DNA of 64,000 nucleotides from Neospora caninum Liverpool. Taxonomy: Eukaryota; Apicomplexa; Conoidasida; Eucoccidiorida; Sarcocystidae. Made by a program: the position numbers and the translations under genes. Below are positions 11,018 through 23,300 of this stretch, piece after piece. The notes under the pieces were generated by a model. The model did no database searches. It saw only the letters and a program-made list of their open reading frames with translations, and was not told the origin of the DNA. The stretch is taken from the NCBI RefSeq assembly GCF_000208865.1, contig NC_018395.1, positions 4,016,839-4,080,838 of the forward strand, written 5' to 3'. Position 1 is the first letter of the stretch. The number at the start of each line of letters is the position of its first letter.

Positions 11018-14000
11018 TTCACAGCTCGTGGAAGGCACTATAAGACACCCTGCATCGTCTGCGTCTACTCGCCCATCCAGATACCTATGTGTGTCTTTGT
11101 TCTCTCTCTCTGATGCGGCTGTCCGATTCCTTTTGTCTCTCTCCATCCCCCTGTCCCCCGCTTTCCTCTCGTTCACAGCGCCTGTCCCACGCAACAGCGC
11201 AACGCTCCCTGCGCGTCTCTGTTTTTTCTGCGCACCTTCCAACATCTGGAGACGACGCCTGCAGCCTGCTGCCAGCATAGCTTGACTCCAACGGGACTGA
11301 CGAGGATCCACTGGGCTGGGGGTATCTCCGTCTCGCGCCGCAGCTTCTCCCCACCCTCTGGCTGTCTCTTTTTCTCGCCGTCGGAGCCTCCCTGGCCTGT
11401 GCCTTCTGTCTTGTCAGTTCCGTCCTCGTCGTTCCGAGGAAGCAGCGGCAGGAGGTCGAGAATCTCCGCCGACTGAAACACCGGATGGAGACTGCTTTGC
11501 CGTCCCCCCGCGACGCACAGGTGGGGCCTTCGCTCGGGCCCTTTCAGCCACACGAAGCAGACCGGACCGATGCGAGCTTCGTTGAGGCTTGGGACTGAAG
11601 ACAGAAAGCGGAGAATCAAAAAGAAACCAGAGAGTCTGGTAAAGTCTCCCGTCCACAGGAAAAGAAGATGGGCGGTCGCATCTCTATTTCCCAGACCAAG
11701 AGAAAGCAGCGATTCCTGGTTTTCGGACGTTCGCCTTCTCGCAGTTTTTTCCCGTGTATGCGGGCGAAGCAAGGCACCCACGCGTCTCCACAAAAAGAGG
11801 AGGTTCGGTTCTCTCCAGAGAGCGGGAAACAACGACGATCACCCAGTTTGGAGCGGAAGAAAAACACTCGCTCATCCACAGAGAAGGTAAAAAAAACCAG
11901 CACTGGCTGTCGGGGCCCTTTCGGAACAGCGCTCAGACCGTCTCTGAGCCTCATCTAGGTGCGCGACTCAGGGAGGCGATAACACACACACACACGCCTC
12001 GAGAACACAGAGGAGAAAAACCAAATGCAAGACACTCGCCCCCGGTCTCGTTGTGTCGGCGCGCGGGGAGGGACACTGCAAATCCGCGTTCACTTTTCTC
12101 TAAGTCGGCGAATCACGCGAGACCAGAAGGCCGAGAGGAAGCAAGCGCTGTGACGAATCTCAGACGATCTGAAAAGAGAAAACTTACGCTGAAACCATTC
12201 GTTCGTGCTGCTGTCAAACATCTCGACGGACGAGAGCGGCTTCACGCCGTTGGTTCCACCTGATCCAGAAGACCGAGACACCCGAAAGCGCACACGTTCT
12301 TCCGGAAACGACAAAGGCCAGAGCAACCGGCCTGCGATGGCGCGTCGAAGCATCCGAATCCCCGGAGTCTGTGGACACCAGATCTCTTCGAAAGCGGAGT
12401 ATCCCCAATGGGAGATCTCGTTTGTCCTGTCTCCTCTTCTCTGTCTCCCTTTCCCTTTCTCGCCTCGTCTGTCTTGCTTCCTCGCCCCGTGCGTCTGTGT
12501 GGTGCGACGCCTCTGTGGCTTCATTCGCTTTCTCGCCTTGTTCTCGCTCTCCGCCTCTCTGGCTTCGCTCAACCCCCTCGAGACCTCGCCCGCCGTTCGC
12601 GTCTTCTCCGAAGCGGTTCCTCTCACCTGCACAGAAGATCACGCCTTTGTACTGCGCCACGCCGAAGCTGGCCCGTCCGTTTTTCATCGAGGGCAAACTC
12701 CTCCATCCCTCCACAGCGGCGCTTCCCGCTCCGTGAGTTGTCCCGCCTTCGCCGACAGAGCCCTGCCGAGTCGAGCCGAGGCCCGACGAGTCCGCGCGAT
12801 CAGTCGCAGTCTTCTGCGGTGTCTGGGCGCCGGGGCCAGACGCGCCCCGCGACTGGGTCTCCGTCGGCACGCCCGCAGGCGATCCGGGAGCCGTCGCGAC
12901 ACTCGAGCTTCTGGAGCACGCGGGAGAAGCCAGAGGGGCGAGCGAGAGGCCTTCGACGGTCTTCAGCACCCGGCCGTGGTCTCCAGCTGCGTCACGACCT
13001 CCGAGTGCAAAGATGTTTGCGCCGATCGCCACGGCGCCGAAAGAGTGACGCTGGTGCTGCATAGGAGCCAGGTTGATCCAGTTCCGCTTCACTGGGTGGT
13101 AGAGCTCGACGGACTTGAGAACGCCCTTGTCGTTCTCGCCGCCGAGAACGACAGCCCGACCTCCCGATACCGCGCATCCAGCTGAGACAACGACACAGAG
13201 AAAGCGAGAAGGCGAGCATGAGAGAGAACGAGTGAAGGAGCCGAAGCAGCCATGCATAGGACACGTCGCGCCTCGGAGAGTATGGACGCGACGAAAGGGG
13301 GGCTGGAGCACGGGGGAGGGGAGTAGCTCTACGGGTCTTCGCCGGTCGCCCGTTACAAAAAAAAACGCGAGTCTTACCGTGGTGTGCGCGCGCAAAGTGT
13401 AGCGAAGGCATCGACACCCACCGCCCTTCTGTCTCCTCGAGTCGCTCAACTGAATTAAGGACCGTGTGTCCGTCTTTGCCGCCGACGAGCAGCACGTCGC
13501 GACCTGCAAAGACACCGCAGCAGGCAACGAAAAACTGGAGAGTTCCGTGTTTTTTTTACGTGCGGGGAGCAAGAGGCGGGGACGCAGGAGTGTGCAGCCG
13601 CACCCGTCTAGAAATCCCCAAAAGTGTTTCGCAGGACAGGAAGAGGTCAGTAAACGTAGAAACAGAGGCGGGAAACACGGACGAGATCCGTACACACTCT
13701 GTAGAGAAGCGAGACGCGAAGCAGCGGTACGGATGCGTTATCGCCCATGGGGAAGGCAGGCGGAAAAAAGGGGGGGAATATGAGCGAAAACAACAGTTGC
13801 AACGCTCGTGGGCGTGGCGCCAGTCAAGGAGCCGCACGACGCAGGGAAAGGGAAAGGAGGGAAACAGACGAGCTGGGCAATGCCGGCGCCTGGTCCAAAC
13901 GCGCTCTCCAGCGAGGCGAGTGCACGGGAGGTATGTGGGGTTTTCTCTCCCTGGAGGACAGAGTGCAGCAAATCTTTTCTGCCTAAACGGGGTGGCTGCA

Positions 14001-14913
14001 GCCTACGCGTCAAAACCGCATTAGGTTTGTCTGTTTTCCGAATGCACATTCACCGTTGTTTTGAGTGTCTTTGACGCGAACGGCTACAGGAGGTTCCCAC
14101 ATCCTCTGTACGCCTTGGCGCTGCGTCTTTCACATCATGCGTATGGAGCGGCAGGCGTCAACATTTCGCGCGTTGCCCCTGCAGAGAGGCCTGGACAAAC
14201 CGGGTTTTCTTAGTCCAGGTCAGCGGACATCACCCCTTTTACGTTGGCCCGGACGAGGTGCCCGCGCCGGAAGGACTGGAGGAGGAATCCGGGCGAAAGG
14301 AACGAGAGACAGAGACAAAAAAACTTGTGTGACGAAAGAAATCGTTCCTACCGGAAGTGACGCATGCCACGTGGCCGTATCGGGGAATTTGCAACTTTGG
14401 AAGGGCCAGCTCAGGGACAAGAAGCGGGCCGTTTTCGGGTGTCTGATGCTTTGAAGAGCCGACCGCGCGTTTCGGTTCGGGCTCCTCGTCTGGTGGACGT
14501 ACACCCAAGAGGCCAGAAGGCGCCATGAACAACTTATAGGCAACGTCGACGGGTCGCCGTTCCTCGTTTCCTCCGGCGAGCACGAACCAGGGCTGGTCTT
14601 CAGTTTCCCGCGATGCATCACTCTCCGACGGCTCTCCGTTGGGCTGCGTGTCCCCACCACCGCCACCTACCGGCCTGGACGATGGCTTCGGCCGTTCGGC
14701 CGTGGACGGGGTGACCGCGGGTGAAACGGACGAATCGAGTGTCGACTCCCCGCTGCCACAGACGTCAGAAGCACTCAGCGTCATCCTTTCCTTAGCGGCA
14801 CTTTGACGACTTGACTCAAGAGGTGAAGAGGACTCAGAAACCGCAGAGTCTTCTCGCTTGCTATCCGTAGGAGAGCGGTCCGGGGATCCCTTCTGCGTCG
14901 TCGATGGCTCCAT
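8805..14913 (-). CDS. Kelch-repeat (beta-propeller) protein with Ser-rich acidic C-terminal tail
   Basis: Nine exons on the minus strand: 14913-14352, 13503-13378, 13181-12627, 12259-12188, 11594-11236, 10930-10828, 10450-10095, 9755-9540 and 8963-8805. The frame is kept at every junction, giving 835 residues. The ATG has an ideal context (GCCACCATGG). Kelch blades with the GG doublet and spaced Tyr/Trp are clear: DVLLVGGKDG, AVVLGGENDKG followed by ELYHPVKRNWINL, NIFALGGRD, FCAGGTNGVKPLSSVEMFD (the GG spans a splice junction) and HLCVAGGRQ, so a propeller of about six blades. A Gly/Ser/Thr loop is inserted between blades in exon 3. The tail (exons 7-9) has a Ser-Val repeat, an acidic patch and a short helix (VQMLRQKIESQAAERQ). 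I see no BTB domain in the recognisable parts, so it is not K13-like by layout. It is probably a protein-interaction scaffold; partner unknown. The sixth junction uses a GC donor. Confidence 0.82.
9930..10024. repeat. (TA)n microsatellites in a kelch-gene intron
   Basis: Two (TA)n arrays (about 9937-9954 and 9993-10023) lie in the intron between 10094 and 9756. Confidence 0.85.
10976..11014. repeat. (TA)n microsatellite in a kelch-gene intron
   Basis: About 19 TA units are present in the intron between 11235 and 10931. Confidence 0.9.
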
Positions 14914-16849
14914 GGTGGCGACCCCGGCCCCCCGTGAAAAAAAACGCGAAAACAAGGTTATGTCCGTGTGTCGATCCCCCTTTTTTGCAAATCAGAAGAG
15001 CGCAAGAAAGCGGTTCGCTTCCTCAACTCTTTCTCCGAGACTGTTTTCCGGGACGGTGGGCGACTGTCTGACCGAAAAGTCGGCACGCGGTCTCTCGTCC
15101 AACACGGCGATATAGCCAGATGGCAAAAAGGCAGCGGAGACGGCTGTGAAGAAGGACACTCGAAAGACGGAAGGAACAGGAAAAGAAACGGAAACAGAAA
15201 CAGGTTCGGATGCAAACGAGGACGAGAAAAATGGTACGTGAATTTCTGGACGCTCCCACGGAGCGTCGTCCTTTGAAAGCGGTGGGTGGAGGAAGGGAAA
15301 ATCTCAAGAGGGTAAGCCTTTGAAGGCTCCGCTTCTTCAGCGGAATGGAACACCAGAAACGGGAAAAAGAGAAACTTTGGAAGTGGAAAAGGCACAGAAA
15401 AGCACGAATCGCTGTGTCTATGGCTCGTTCTCCCTGAGGGTCTTGTCACATGCACAGCTAGAGAAAAAAGTGACTGCTGTCTGCGAGAGGCGTTCAAAAA
15501 ACGCGCGGCTGCTGCGCGCCGGTCTCTCACCTCTCGCGACAACACTATGCACATGCTTCATCAACGAGTACAACAAGAACAACGGGATTACACGGGGAAC
15601 AAGGTGAGGAGTCTCCCCTATGCTCTGTTTCTCTGATGGATAGGGAGCGGTATGATGGTTGGCCTCGTGGCGATCGTTATACGCACCGCCTGTCCAGCGT
15701 GGTTGGGACAGTACTTCTGCGATCGAGTTCTGTCTCCTTTCAGGGGTTCTCACAGAAGAGACTCCCTTCAGGAGTGCTCATCCCAAGATGAGGCAACACT
15801 CGCTGGTGTTCCGATATCCCATTGTTGCAACAGAGTGGAACCAATTGTCGGCTCAAGAGATGCTCTACAAGGCCGGCTGGCTTCTATTTTCTCGTGTTTG
15901 ACGGGGATGCTGGCAGCGAAACGAGCATCGGAATACGACAAGCGGAGTACTATCGTTGATGTTTTGGACACTGTTCGCATCTGATCTCAAGCGGCAAGGC
16001 GAGTCCATAGTATCACGTTCATCGCAGTTCGCTCCACATCAGCACACAGTTCCCCCGGGCAACGCCAAGACTCAGGCCGTCGACCGCTAGTCCCTCTACT
16101 TCGAACCGCGGTAGCATTTGTTGTACCCTACCTTGCCTGGTACGAATGTCACAAGTGCTGCGCGTCTGCATTTGACGCAGCACCGGGGATTTTACTTGTG
16201 CCGCAGGCGGGTGCAACCCATTTTGCTGAGCAGTTCACGCTACAGTGTCTCTCGAGTGGACAATAACTCATTGCAAAGGCTGAATGTCTCGCAACTACGT
16301 AGAATGAGCGAGGGAAAGTACGTCTCCGTTAAGGAAAACTTCGTCGACAGGACTGTGGAGCAGCAGCTGAGAAAGCAGCAACGTTCCGTCAGGAGCACAG
16401 CGGGAGTACGTATTGTTGGCAGTGGAAGGCGGATATTCTCTTACCACACCCAAGTAGGGCGTTGTATAGTGGTGCTACACAAACTGTACTGGGAGGCAAA
16501 TGTGGCAGATTTTGCGGTACGACGGCTGCCCTTCGGAAGAGGTGAGCTGCTCTAGAAAGCCTGAACCGACTGCAATATCACGTCCCCAGCAGTCGACAAG
16601 GATCTGTCCGTGCAGACTATTGGTTGCCTCCTTTTCCGGACTGCTCTAATCTTTGGCAGGCAAAATGCAAAACTAAGTGACACTCCCACTCCTCCAAAGG
16701 CCTGAAGCCGTGAACAACGCCTCCTCATCAGGTTTGAATCGCGAGTAGGGGCCAGCAAGTTGTAGTATGGGGGCTTGTAAAGAATCGACTCGTCCCGTCA
16801 ATATATGGTCTCGACGAGAACTAGGCAATGTCCACACAGTGAATAGAAG
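14914..16849. other. Upstream region of the kelch gene; no secure gene
   Basis: The first few hundred bases should contain the promoter and 5' UTR of the minus-strand kelch gene. A + strand ORF with a real ATG (15652-15984, hydrophobic N-terminus, 110 codons) and another in 16118-16555 are open, but neither has a good start context or splice sites that I trust. Confidence 0.5.
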
Positions 16850-17464
16850 TCAAAACCGCCATACAGTAGACCTGGAAACTCTGTCTCTGTCGAGTTTGAA
16901 CTCTCCCGACGCTCCCGGAGGAAGAAAGCGAGAGGACGACGGAGGCAGAATGAGAGGATGCGACTGGTGAAATGAAGTCGACAGTGGTTCGTTCCACGAC
17001 TCCTCTACAATCGCTCGCGTGTGACGCTCCTTGTTTGGCATACCACACTGCTGACATTCTTTCAAATAACGTCGATCAGCCCAGCGATCTTGACAAAATT
17101 CGCATAAGAGTTCGTCGGTCATTCCTCCTTTTAAGCCTCTGCAATCAAATCCGCAGTACTTCCAGCAGGCCGATGAGCATCCCCTGCCTCGGCCTCGGCA
17201 CGTACTGCACCATCGCGACACTGTCACAGAACCAAAGTCGGACACAGCCTTTGCTTGCAGCGCATGTCGCTTCCATCTCTGACCGACAGGAGAGGACTGG
17301 GCAGAGAAACTAGCTGTTGCCCCGGTTAGATTCAATGTAAGTAGCAAAAGGACAAGGCTCCAGGAGAACCAGCGTCCGCGAACTGCTGAGCAGGGCCACG
17401 ACGCATTTCTACGTAAGCAAGGGGCAACACCGAAAAGTGACGCAACTGCTGCGCGTACACCCAT
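16850..17464 (-). CDS. Putative secreted cysteine-rich protein (204 aa)
   Basis: A single ORF of 204 codons starts at an ATG in the typical coccidian context (GCCAAAATGGG). Residues 1-30 are basic and small. Residues 32-50 form a strong hydrophobic segment (WFSWSLVLLLLTLNLTGA) that looks like a signal peptide or signal anchor with a long n-region, cleaved near 50. Residues 86-140 carry ten cysteines in five pairs: CSTC, CSSAC, CGFDC, CEFC and CQQC. This suggests a disulfide-rich or metal-binding module. The last 60 residues are Ser/Pro rich and unlike a domain, so an intron after about residue 145 with a different C-terminus is possible. I do not recognise the family. Secretion and the Cys pattern are visible in the sequence; any role at the host interface is inference. 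Confidence 0.58.
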   Translation of the reverse strand: MGVRAAVASLFGVAPCLRRNASWPCSAVRGRWFSWSLVLLLLTLNLTGATASFSAQSSPVGQRWKRHALQAKAVSDFGSVTVSRWCSTCRGRGRGCSSACWKYCGFDCRGLKGGMTDELLCEFCQDRWADRRYLKECQQCGMPNKERHTRAIVEESWNEPLSTSFHQSHPLILPPSSSRFLPPGASGEFKLDRDRVSRSTVWRF

Positions 17465-19890
17465 TTTGGCAGTGGCTCTCCGCTGCGAACCTCATCCACA
17501 TTGTTCATTTGACGGCTCTATCGAGCACGTTCAGCAGTTCTTGTTGCGATACAGTTCGCTCAAGGACTCCCTTCCACAAAGAGCGCTGCTGATTTCGTCT
17601 GGTCCGAAACAGTCGTCCAACGCAGTGATCGGCAGAAATTGCTACATGTCGCCATTACCTACGTAGAGGCTATGAAAATGGTGGGAGAGATGCACAGTGG
17701 TGAAAGCAATGAGTGGGGTTCTGTACCACCTAGCTTGTAGGAGGCAAGTCCCTCTGTCTGACTTCCTGATATAAAGACGTAGGTTACGGAAAGGACTTCG
17801 CATACTATGTAACCCCGATTCTTTACGCGCAGTCCTTCCGTAAGCAAGAAAGTAGACGCGTTTTCACTGTACGATGAATGTAGTGCGATGCGACAGAAGC
17901 GCTGGCAGCGCCCCGATCCTGTATAACATTTCACGAAGGAATCAAAGGGGTGGTGATAACAGAAGAAAACAACAACAGGAACAGCCAGTCTTCAAGCTGG
18001 ACAAATCCTAGGCATGAACGCCTCCACCGGGTACAGCCAATAACGAGAGAATTTTCCCCACCACGGCAAATCACTTACTTTTCGCTCCTAGCAACTCTGT
18101 ACAACGGTAGCTTTGTGTAAGCGTTTCGAATGAGTTTGAGGGGCACTGCCTGGCCCCTCACTCTGGCGGCTGCACCGGTTCGCACGGCCTCCGGCGACCG
18201 CTTCCAGAAACTCTCTCTGTTAACGCAGCACACTTCAAAACGAATAAGAGGGAACAAATACGGGAGATTCCCTGGGTAACCTATTGAAGGTGAATGATTG
18301 GTAGACCTGCTTCGACAGTGAGAGGCTTTGCTGCAGTTTTCAGTCACCGTGGTGACAGCACTTTTACAGAGTGTGTTTCTCTCGCGTATTTGAACCCCCC
18401 AGGGGAGGAGAAAGCACGAAGTCGCGTACGGTCGCTGGAGAGAACAGTTCGCACGAGTCCGGCTTAGGCGGCAGTAGCCACTGGCGCCTTTCTGTTCGCC
18501 TTGGCAAAGCAGTATCTGATACCTTTACTTCGGCAGTCCCTTGCCCGGTACCTAGAGAGCCATTCTCCCTGTCTGTCGCTAAACAGAGAAGTGCCAGCGA
18601 AGCAGAAAGCCCGTCACGCTCCGCGTATAACTGGAGTATTAGCCGGACGTCTGAAGAATGTCAGAAAGCCAGAAACCCTAGTCTCTTCACTAGGCGAATA
18701 CCGAACTTCTCTTGACCCAGGAGGCGTCTGACGACAACACGCTTTTATCAGGGGGAGGAATCGGGCCTTGTGAAACACCGAATGACATGCTTTAGAACTT
18801 CGTTCAACTGCGGAAGCACTGTGAATGTCCTGTCACTCAGTGATTTTAGGGATGTGTCTGTTGGTGGTTCTGGAGTTTGCTGGGTGTAACTCTTTAATAT
18901 CCGGTTCAACGTGTTTCTACACGGTGGAGACAAACGTGCAGTAGTGGGTCTTCATGGAGACGCTGAGCAAACTTTGAGCAAGGCACGTGCTGCAATGCTG
19001 ACAACAGGCCCCCTGCCAAAATCAGACTCCGTGGTTCAATGTGGCCAAACTGCAAACCTGCATTTCCCCAGACTACCTGGTGATGTGCGCGAACCGTGGT
19101 CCGGTCGTGAAGTATGTCCAAAGGAAAATGGCAAGATTTGCCGGCCTTGTCTGCCTGATTGGCGCTAGAAGCAAGTTGTATGAGGCTGTAATACGACAGA
19201 CATGAATGTGGGACCTGTGCCTTTTTATTTGCGGTCTTCAGAGGAGCACCCAGTTGAGCATTAACAAACCTGGGAAAAAACCGGTGCAAAGGCACCATCA
19301 CTGCCGTTCCCGAGTAATAAAAAGCGTACAGTACAATTGAGTCTGCATGATGACGCCACACCAGAGTGATCTATATTGGCTAAGCCAGAGTAATACCCTT
19401 CTGTGGGGGTACCTTCCTCGCTAGGAAATTTCGCAACCGAGCAGCAGTTGGTAGTCGAGTGGTTGCTTTGATAGTCGACACCGCACCGACCTGCTATCGG
19501 ACAGAGTGCGGTGTTTTTTGAGGTGCCACGCTCACGCGTAAGTCACGGAGGCTTGTCCAACCACCCCATGGCCCGCCAGGATGCAGCCTCTACTTGATTC
19601 GTAGCTTCGGTCGCTGAGACACTCTCCAAGAAGAAATCGTCCATGGCTATTGCGTATCCTTGGTTCCCTCTCAGAACTTGTGGACAAGAATCCCACGACA
19701 GATACAAAAATGAAGCATTGAGGGGTCACCTCCGAAATCTGGAACCTCACTAAGAAGCTCTAGGTTGCCTTCAAAGATGCATGTCAGCGTACGATAGAAA
19801 GAAAAAGCTCTCATCAGGACTCAAATGGCTTCTGAGGCTGAATCCGAAACTCACTCTTGCCTCAAGAGCTGGTGGTTCATCAACAATCCT
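17465..19890. other. Intergenic DNA, no secure gene
   Basis: It starts with the presumed promoter of the minus-strand secreted ORF. Several ORFs under 160 codons occur (for example 18906-19361, minus), but they begin at GTG/TTG and show no recognisable motif. A strong hairpin followed by T6 lies at 19479-19519. Confidence 0.5.
19479..19519 (+). terminator. Hairpin followed by T6, Pol III-terminator-like
   Basis: CACCGCAC (19479-19486) and GTGCGGTG (19506-19513) pair perfectly over 8 bp, with a small inner CGA/TCG stem, and are followed directly by six T (19514-19519). An A-box-like TAGTCGAGTGG lies 27 bases upstream (19452-19462). This could be the end of a small Pol III RNA, but no B box or known RNA could be identified. 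Confidence 0.3.
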
Positions 19891-19937
19891 CGCCCGTACG
19901 TGCAATAACTGGTGATCCTCGGTGGTAACTCACGAAG

Positions 19938-20305
19938 AAATTCTCAGCTATGGTAGTTTCGGCTTCAGAGATTCCGGTGCTTTTCCTGCTGTCACAAGCG
20001 GTTGAAGCGGTGGTGTCGGTGTCTTCAGTAGAAAGCGTCGCCAGTCGCCCATAGTTAGCCAGATTCCGGGTGCAGGTGTGAACCTCTGAAGAGGACGAAC
20101 GGCTTAACGAGTAATTGGACGAAGTTAGACCTGCGCGGACCCGAAATCTGGCTTGGTCTGTCAGAAATGCTTTTACCGAGTCTTCGACAGATTCGGCTGC
20201 TTGCCGGGCTGAAGCAGCAGCCGCTTGAGCCTGTCTGGAGATTGCTGAGCCTACCGAGTTGCATAGGTATCCTCGAGCGACAGCGTAATTTCTATTCGTC
20301 GCCAT
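19938..20305 (-). CDS. Possible first exon of an unrecognised protein
   Basis: An ATG in good context (CCGCAATGGCG) opens about 122 codons. It has an alanine-rich helix (RQAQAAAASARQAAESV) and then a Ser/Thr-rich stretch. A consensus donor (TTTCTTC|GTGAGT) lies at about 19937. If it is not used, the ORF stops at 19880. No downstream exon could be placed with confidence, and no family is recognised. Confidence 0.33.
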
Positions 20306-23300
20306 TGCGGTGCGTTTGCTCTTCTGACAAACCCGACGATGGAGATACTGGGGGAATCGTGTGCGTACACCAAATTGCTGTTAGTCTCCAACACCAACTA
20401 AATATCCTGGCAAGGTACGAGTGGGCTGACAAATGTTCACGACAAATAGCACAGACCCGTTGTTCCGACTCCGGTTCTCGTTAACACGGAGTGAAGTTTT
20501 CGTGGGAAAGCTACACACATGTACAAGAAGTCAAACAACGTCTGTCGGCAGGAGCACTTCTCAAAAGAGTTGGGAACAATACAGAGGAGATCCGGAGTCC
20601 AGTAGATTACCAGCGTGTAAGTTATCGCTAATGTCAACGTACGCAGCACGCAATCGTACTCGAACTGTTCAGCTCGGCAAAACACGGTTCACCGACAACG
20701 CACGAGTTGAGTTCGGCTGATGCCTGGAAAGATTGTCGCTAATAAATGAGAAACAAAACCGTGCGGCAGAAGGAAAACAAAAGAGCCTATGGGCCGATGG
20801 TTTCGTTTGAGAGAGTATTCCATGCAACACAAGAACCGTGGACGACACAGAGTTTCGTCTACGCGGCGGAGAGTCGGAACGACAAACCAAAACAGTCTGC
20901 CAGAAAACAGTCCAAGTTCAGCGGTTTATCTAAGTAAATATGTCAGACAGGAGCAAATCAGGAGAGAGCATGAAGCTCCGGTGTGTGCCATCTCGTGCAC
21001 AGTCGCCGCTAACAGTCACTCCTCAGAAATGCACCAGCGAGCAATCCTGAACGAGGCAGGCAGTGGTGATCACTGTCTGAGCACAGCCCCTTTTTATTTG
21101 ACGAGTGGTGAGCCGGTGCTGAGGCACGGGACAAGGGTGTCTCGTTAACTGGTAAACAAAGGCAAAGTCTATTCCCCTGGAATCGTCGCCGCGCGACTCG
21201 CTTCGGGGTCCCCGAAGAGCCAGCCTCAGACAGCGTTGTGACCCGGCCGGGGAAGGCCGTTGCCGCATCGGACACACAGAAGAACAAAAGCGTTTCCTTG
21301 CCGTGCCAGCTTCCAGGAAGGAAAGAGCTTCGTAAAAAAAACCTACCAAGCCACAGCTCCCACACCGTCACGGATCTCTGAGTTGCACAGACGCCAAATG
21401 TACACTGTCCAATAATCGCTTTCCAGAAGACCATTAAGTAGGATTCCCGTCTTGGTTTCCGCCCATGAAGCGAGAGAGAACTTCTGCAGTGATGTCTGGC
21501 GTTAAGGTGTAAAGCATTCTGTCGGGCGAGCAGAGAGGTGTTGTGGTGAAGAGGACAAATAATACAGTTTTTCTCCTCCGACGGGATTTTTCAACGCATG
21601 TGGGCAACAACGGGGCCCCAGGGTTTGGCCTCATACCTCGCATTTTCACGCTGGGTACTGGTGGAGTGGGCAGCGCTGTGGTCCGGCCAATAGGTAGCGC
21701 TCTGAAACGGGCATTTCCAACTTCATCGGCCCTGAATGGACCGGCCCGTATTCCGAGTGCTAATATAGCGACTCGCAGCAAGAGACTCTCTTGAAGCTCA
21801 GAAGAGCGTGTTCGTCGTCAAAAGACAGCAACTTCGTTTGACTCTGTTCCCTCGATATTTTTCCGTTCTCCCCGTCATAGCACGGCAGAGCTGCCATTGC
21901 CCATGCAGCTCAGAGACTTTTCATGCCAGAACTGTCCCCAAAACAGGTGGATATCTTCGCAGGACACCTGTTCAAAACGCTGGCTACAGACAGCCACGAG
22001 CAAGAGAGCCCAAAGACGCATCAGACGATAGTATCCTTCGGATTGTGAAAGTTTACCGTATCCGGTAACGACAGGGCGTCGTACTGGTCATAGCTGGATG
22101 TAAGTGGGTTCCGGAAAAGTTTTCATGTCAGCAGTCGGTGTACAGCTAAGCCTAGTAGTGTGGAAACTACCGCAGCTGGCCGGATTCAAGTCCAACACTG
22201 GTGGAGCTTTGACAGACAAAGCTGGATCGCTCACTAATACGTGTAGCCCTGAGGCGTATTGAGGAGGCCAGCTACTACATGAAAACGAAGTCTACAAGGC
22301 GCATCGCGGCATGGGGAATTATGCCTTTGAGCTTGGACGCCATCGTGGCACGGGTACCCATATAGAGTCCTTTCACACCCTATTTTTACCGCCGGAAAAG
22401 GGAAGAAGTTCGTGAGACAACGGGTCGCCACGGATCAGGGAGTGCCGTGTTGGCATCCCCACCTCCTAAATCCCGTGCCTCTGTTCCTTTTTCTTGTTAC
22501 TTGCTACAGTGTCCTTTCTTTTCCGCTGTTCTTCCAAGGTGCTTTCCAATACATGGTGGCCGGGATTCGTCGCCGCTTTCACCGTCGTCAGAGCGTTTGA
22601 CAAAAAACTTGCGAGCTCTGGATGCTCAGACACGCTCGAAAGCCCGGAACCATGATGACAGTGTGAAGAAGAACAGAAAAGGGCATTCTGTCCTTCACAG
22701 TTTCCAACTGGCGTTCAGTAAAAGAGGAACTATGTAGCTTTTTCCCGTAAGATACCGCCGCGCGCCCGGGAGTTGACTGCGCGAGGAAGCTTTGCAGGCA
22801 AACGGAGGAGCCCCATGTTTTTCTCTCTTGTCAGTTTCATGTTGATTCACGCCTAGAGAACAAACTCTGCAGAAATAGTTTTTATTTGACCCGCTCCGCA
22901 GTTAGTTTCTGTGTCGTCTCCCAGTTCCTCTAAATACCGACCGGAGACCGAGAAAGGTTCAAAATCGATTCGGCGAGCTCTCGAGCTCTCCAGTCCCGCA
23001 TGCATGCAAACGTTAGTTCTGTCGGAGCTGATCTGTGAAACAACTCGATGAACTGCGCTGCGTTTGATCCGGTTTCCTATATATCGCCATTGCTTTTCAA
23101 GTCTCGTTACTCTATACTGGCAATTCGTGTCTCCTGGTCTCGAGTCATACCGAGCCGAATCCGTGTGAAGGTAGAGAGGGAACTTCCCTTCTTTTCCGCT
23201 GGCCATGTGTGGGGCCTCTTCTCGAGATACCATTCTCGTCGGCTCTGACATTTCCTATCGTATATGCAATTGTTCGTTACGACTTCTTCTGCTTTTCGTC

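Noticed and set aside
12205..13185. 326-codon plus-strand ORF
   Set aside because: It is antisense to the kelch blades of exon 3 and has no motif of its own.
22140..22220. B-box-like GATTCAAGTCC suggesting a tRNA
   Set aside because: The flanking bases do not form a T-stem and there is no A box or acceptor stem.
15600..22900. Search for transposon, LTR, CRISPR or mitochondrial/plastid insertions
   Set aside because: No terminal repeats, polymerase motifs, regularly spaced repeats or recognisable organelle gene fragments could be seen by eye; a database search would be needed to be certain.
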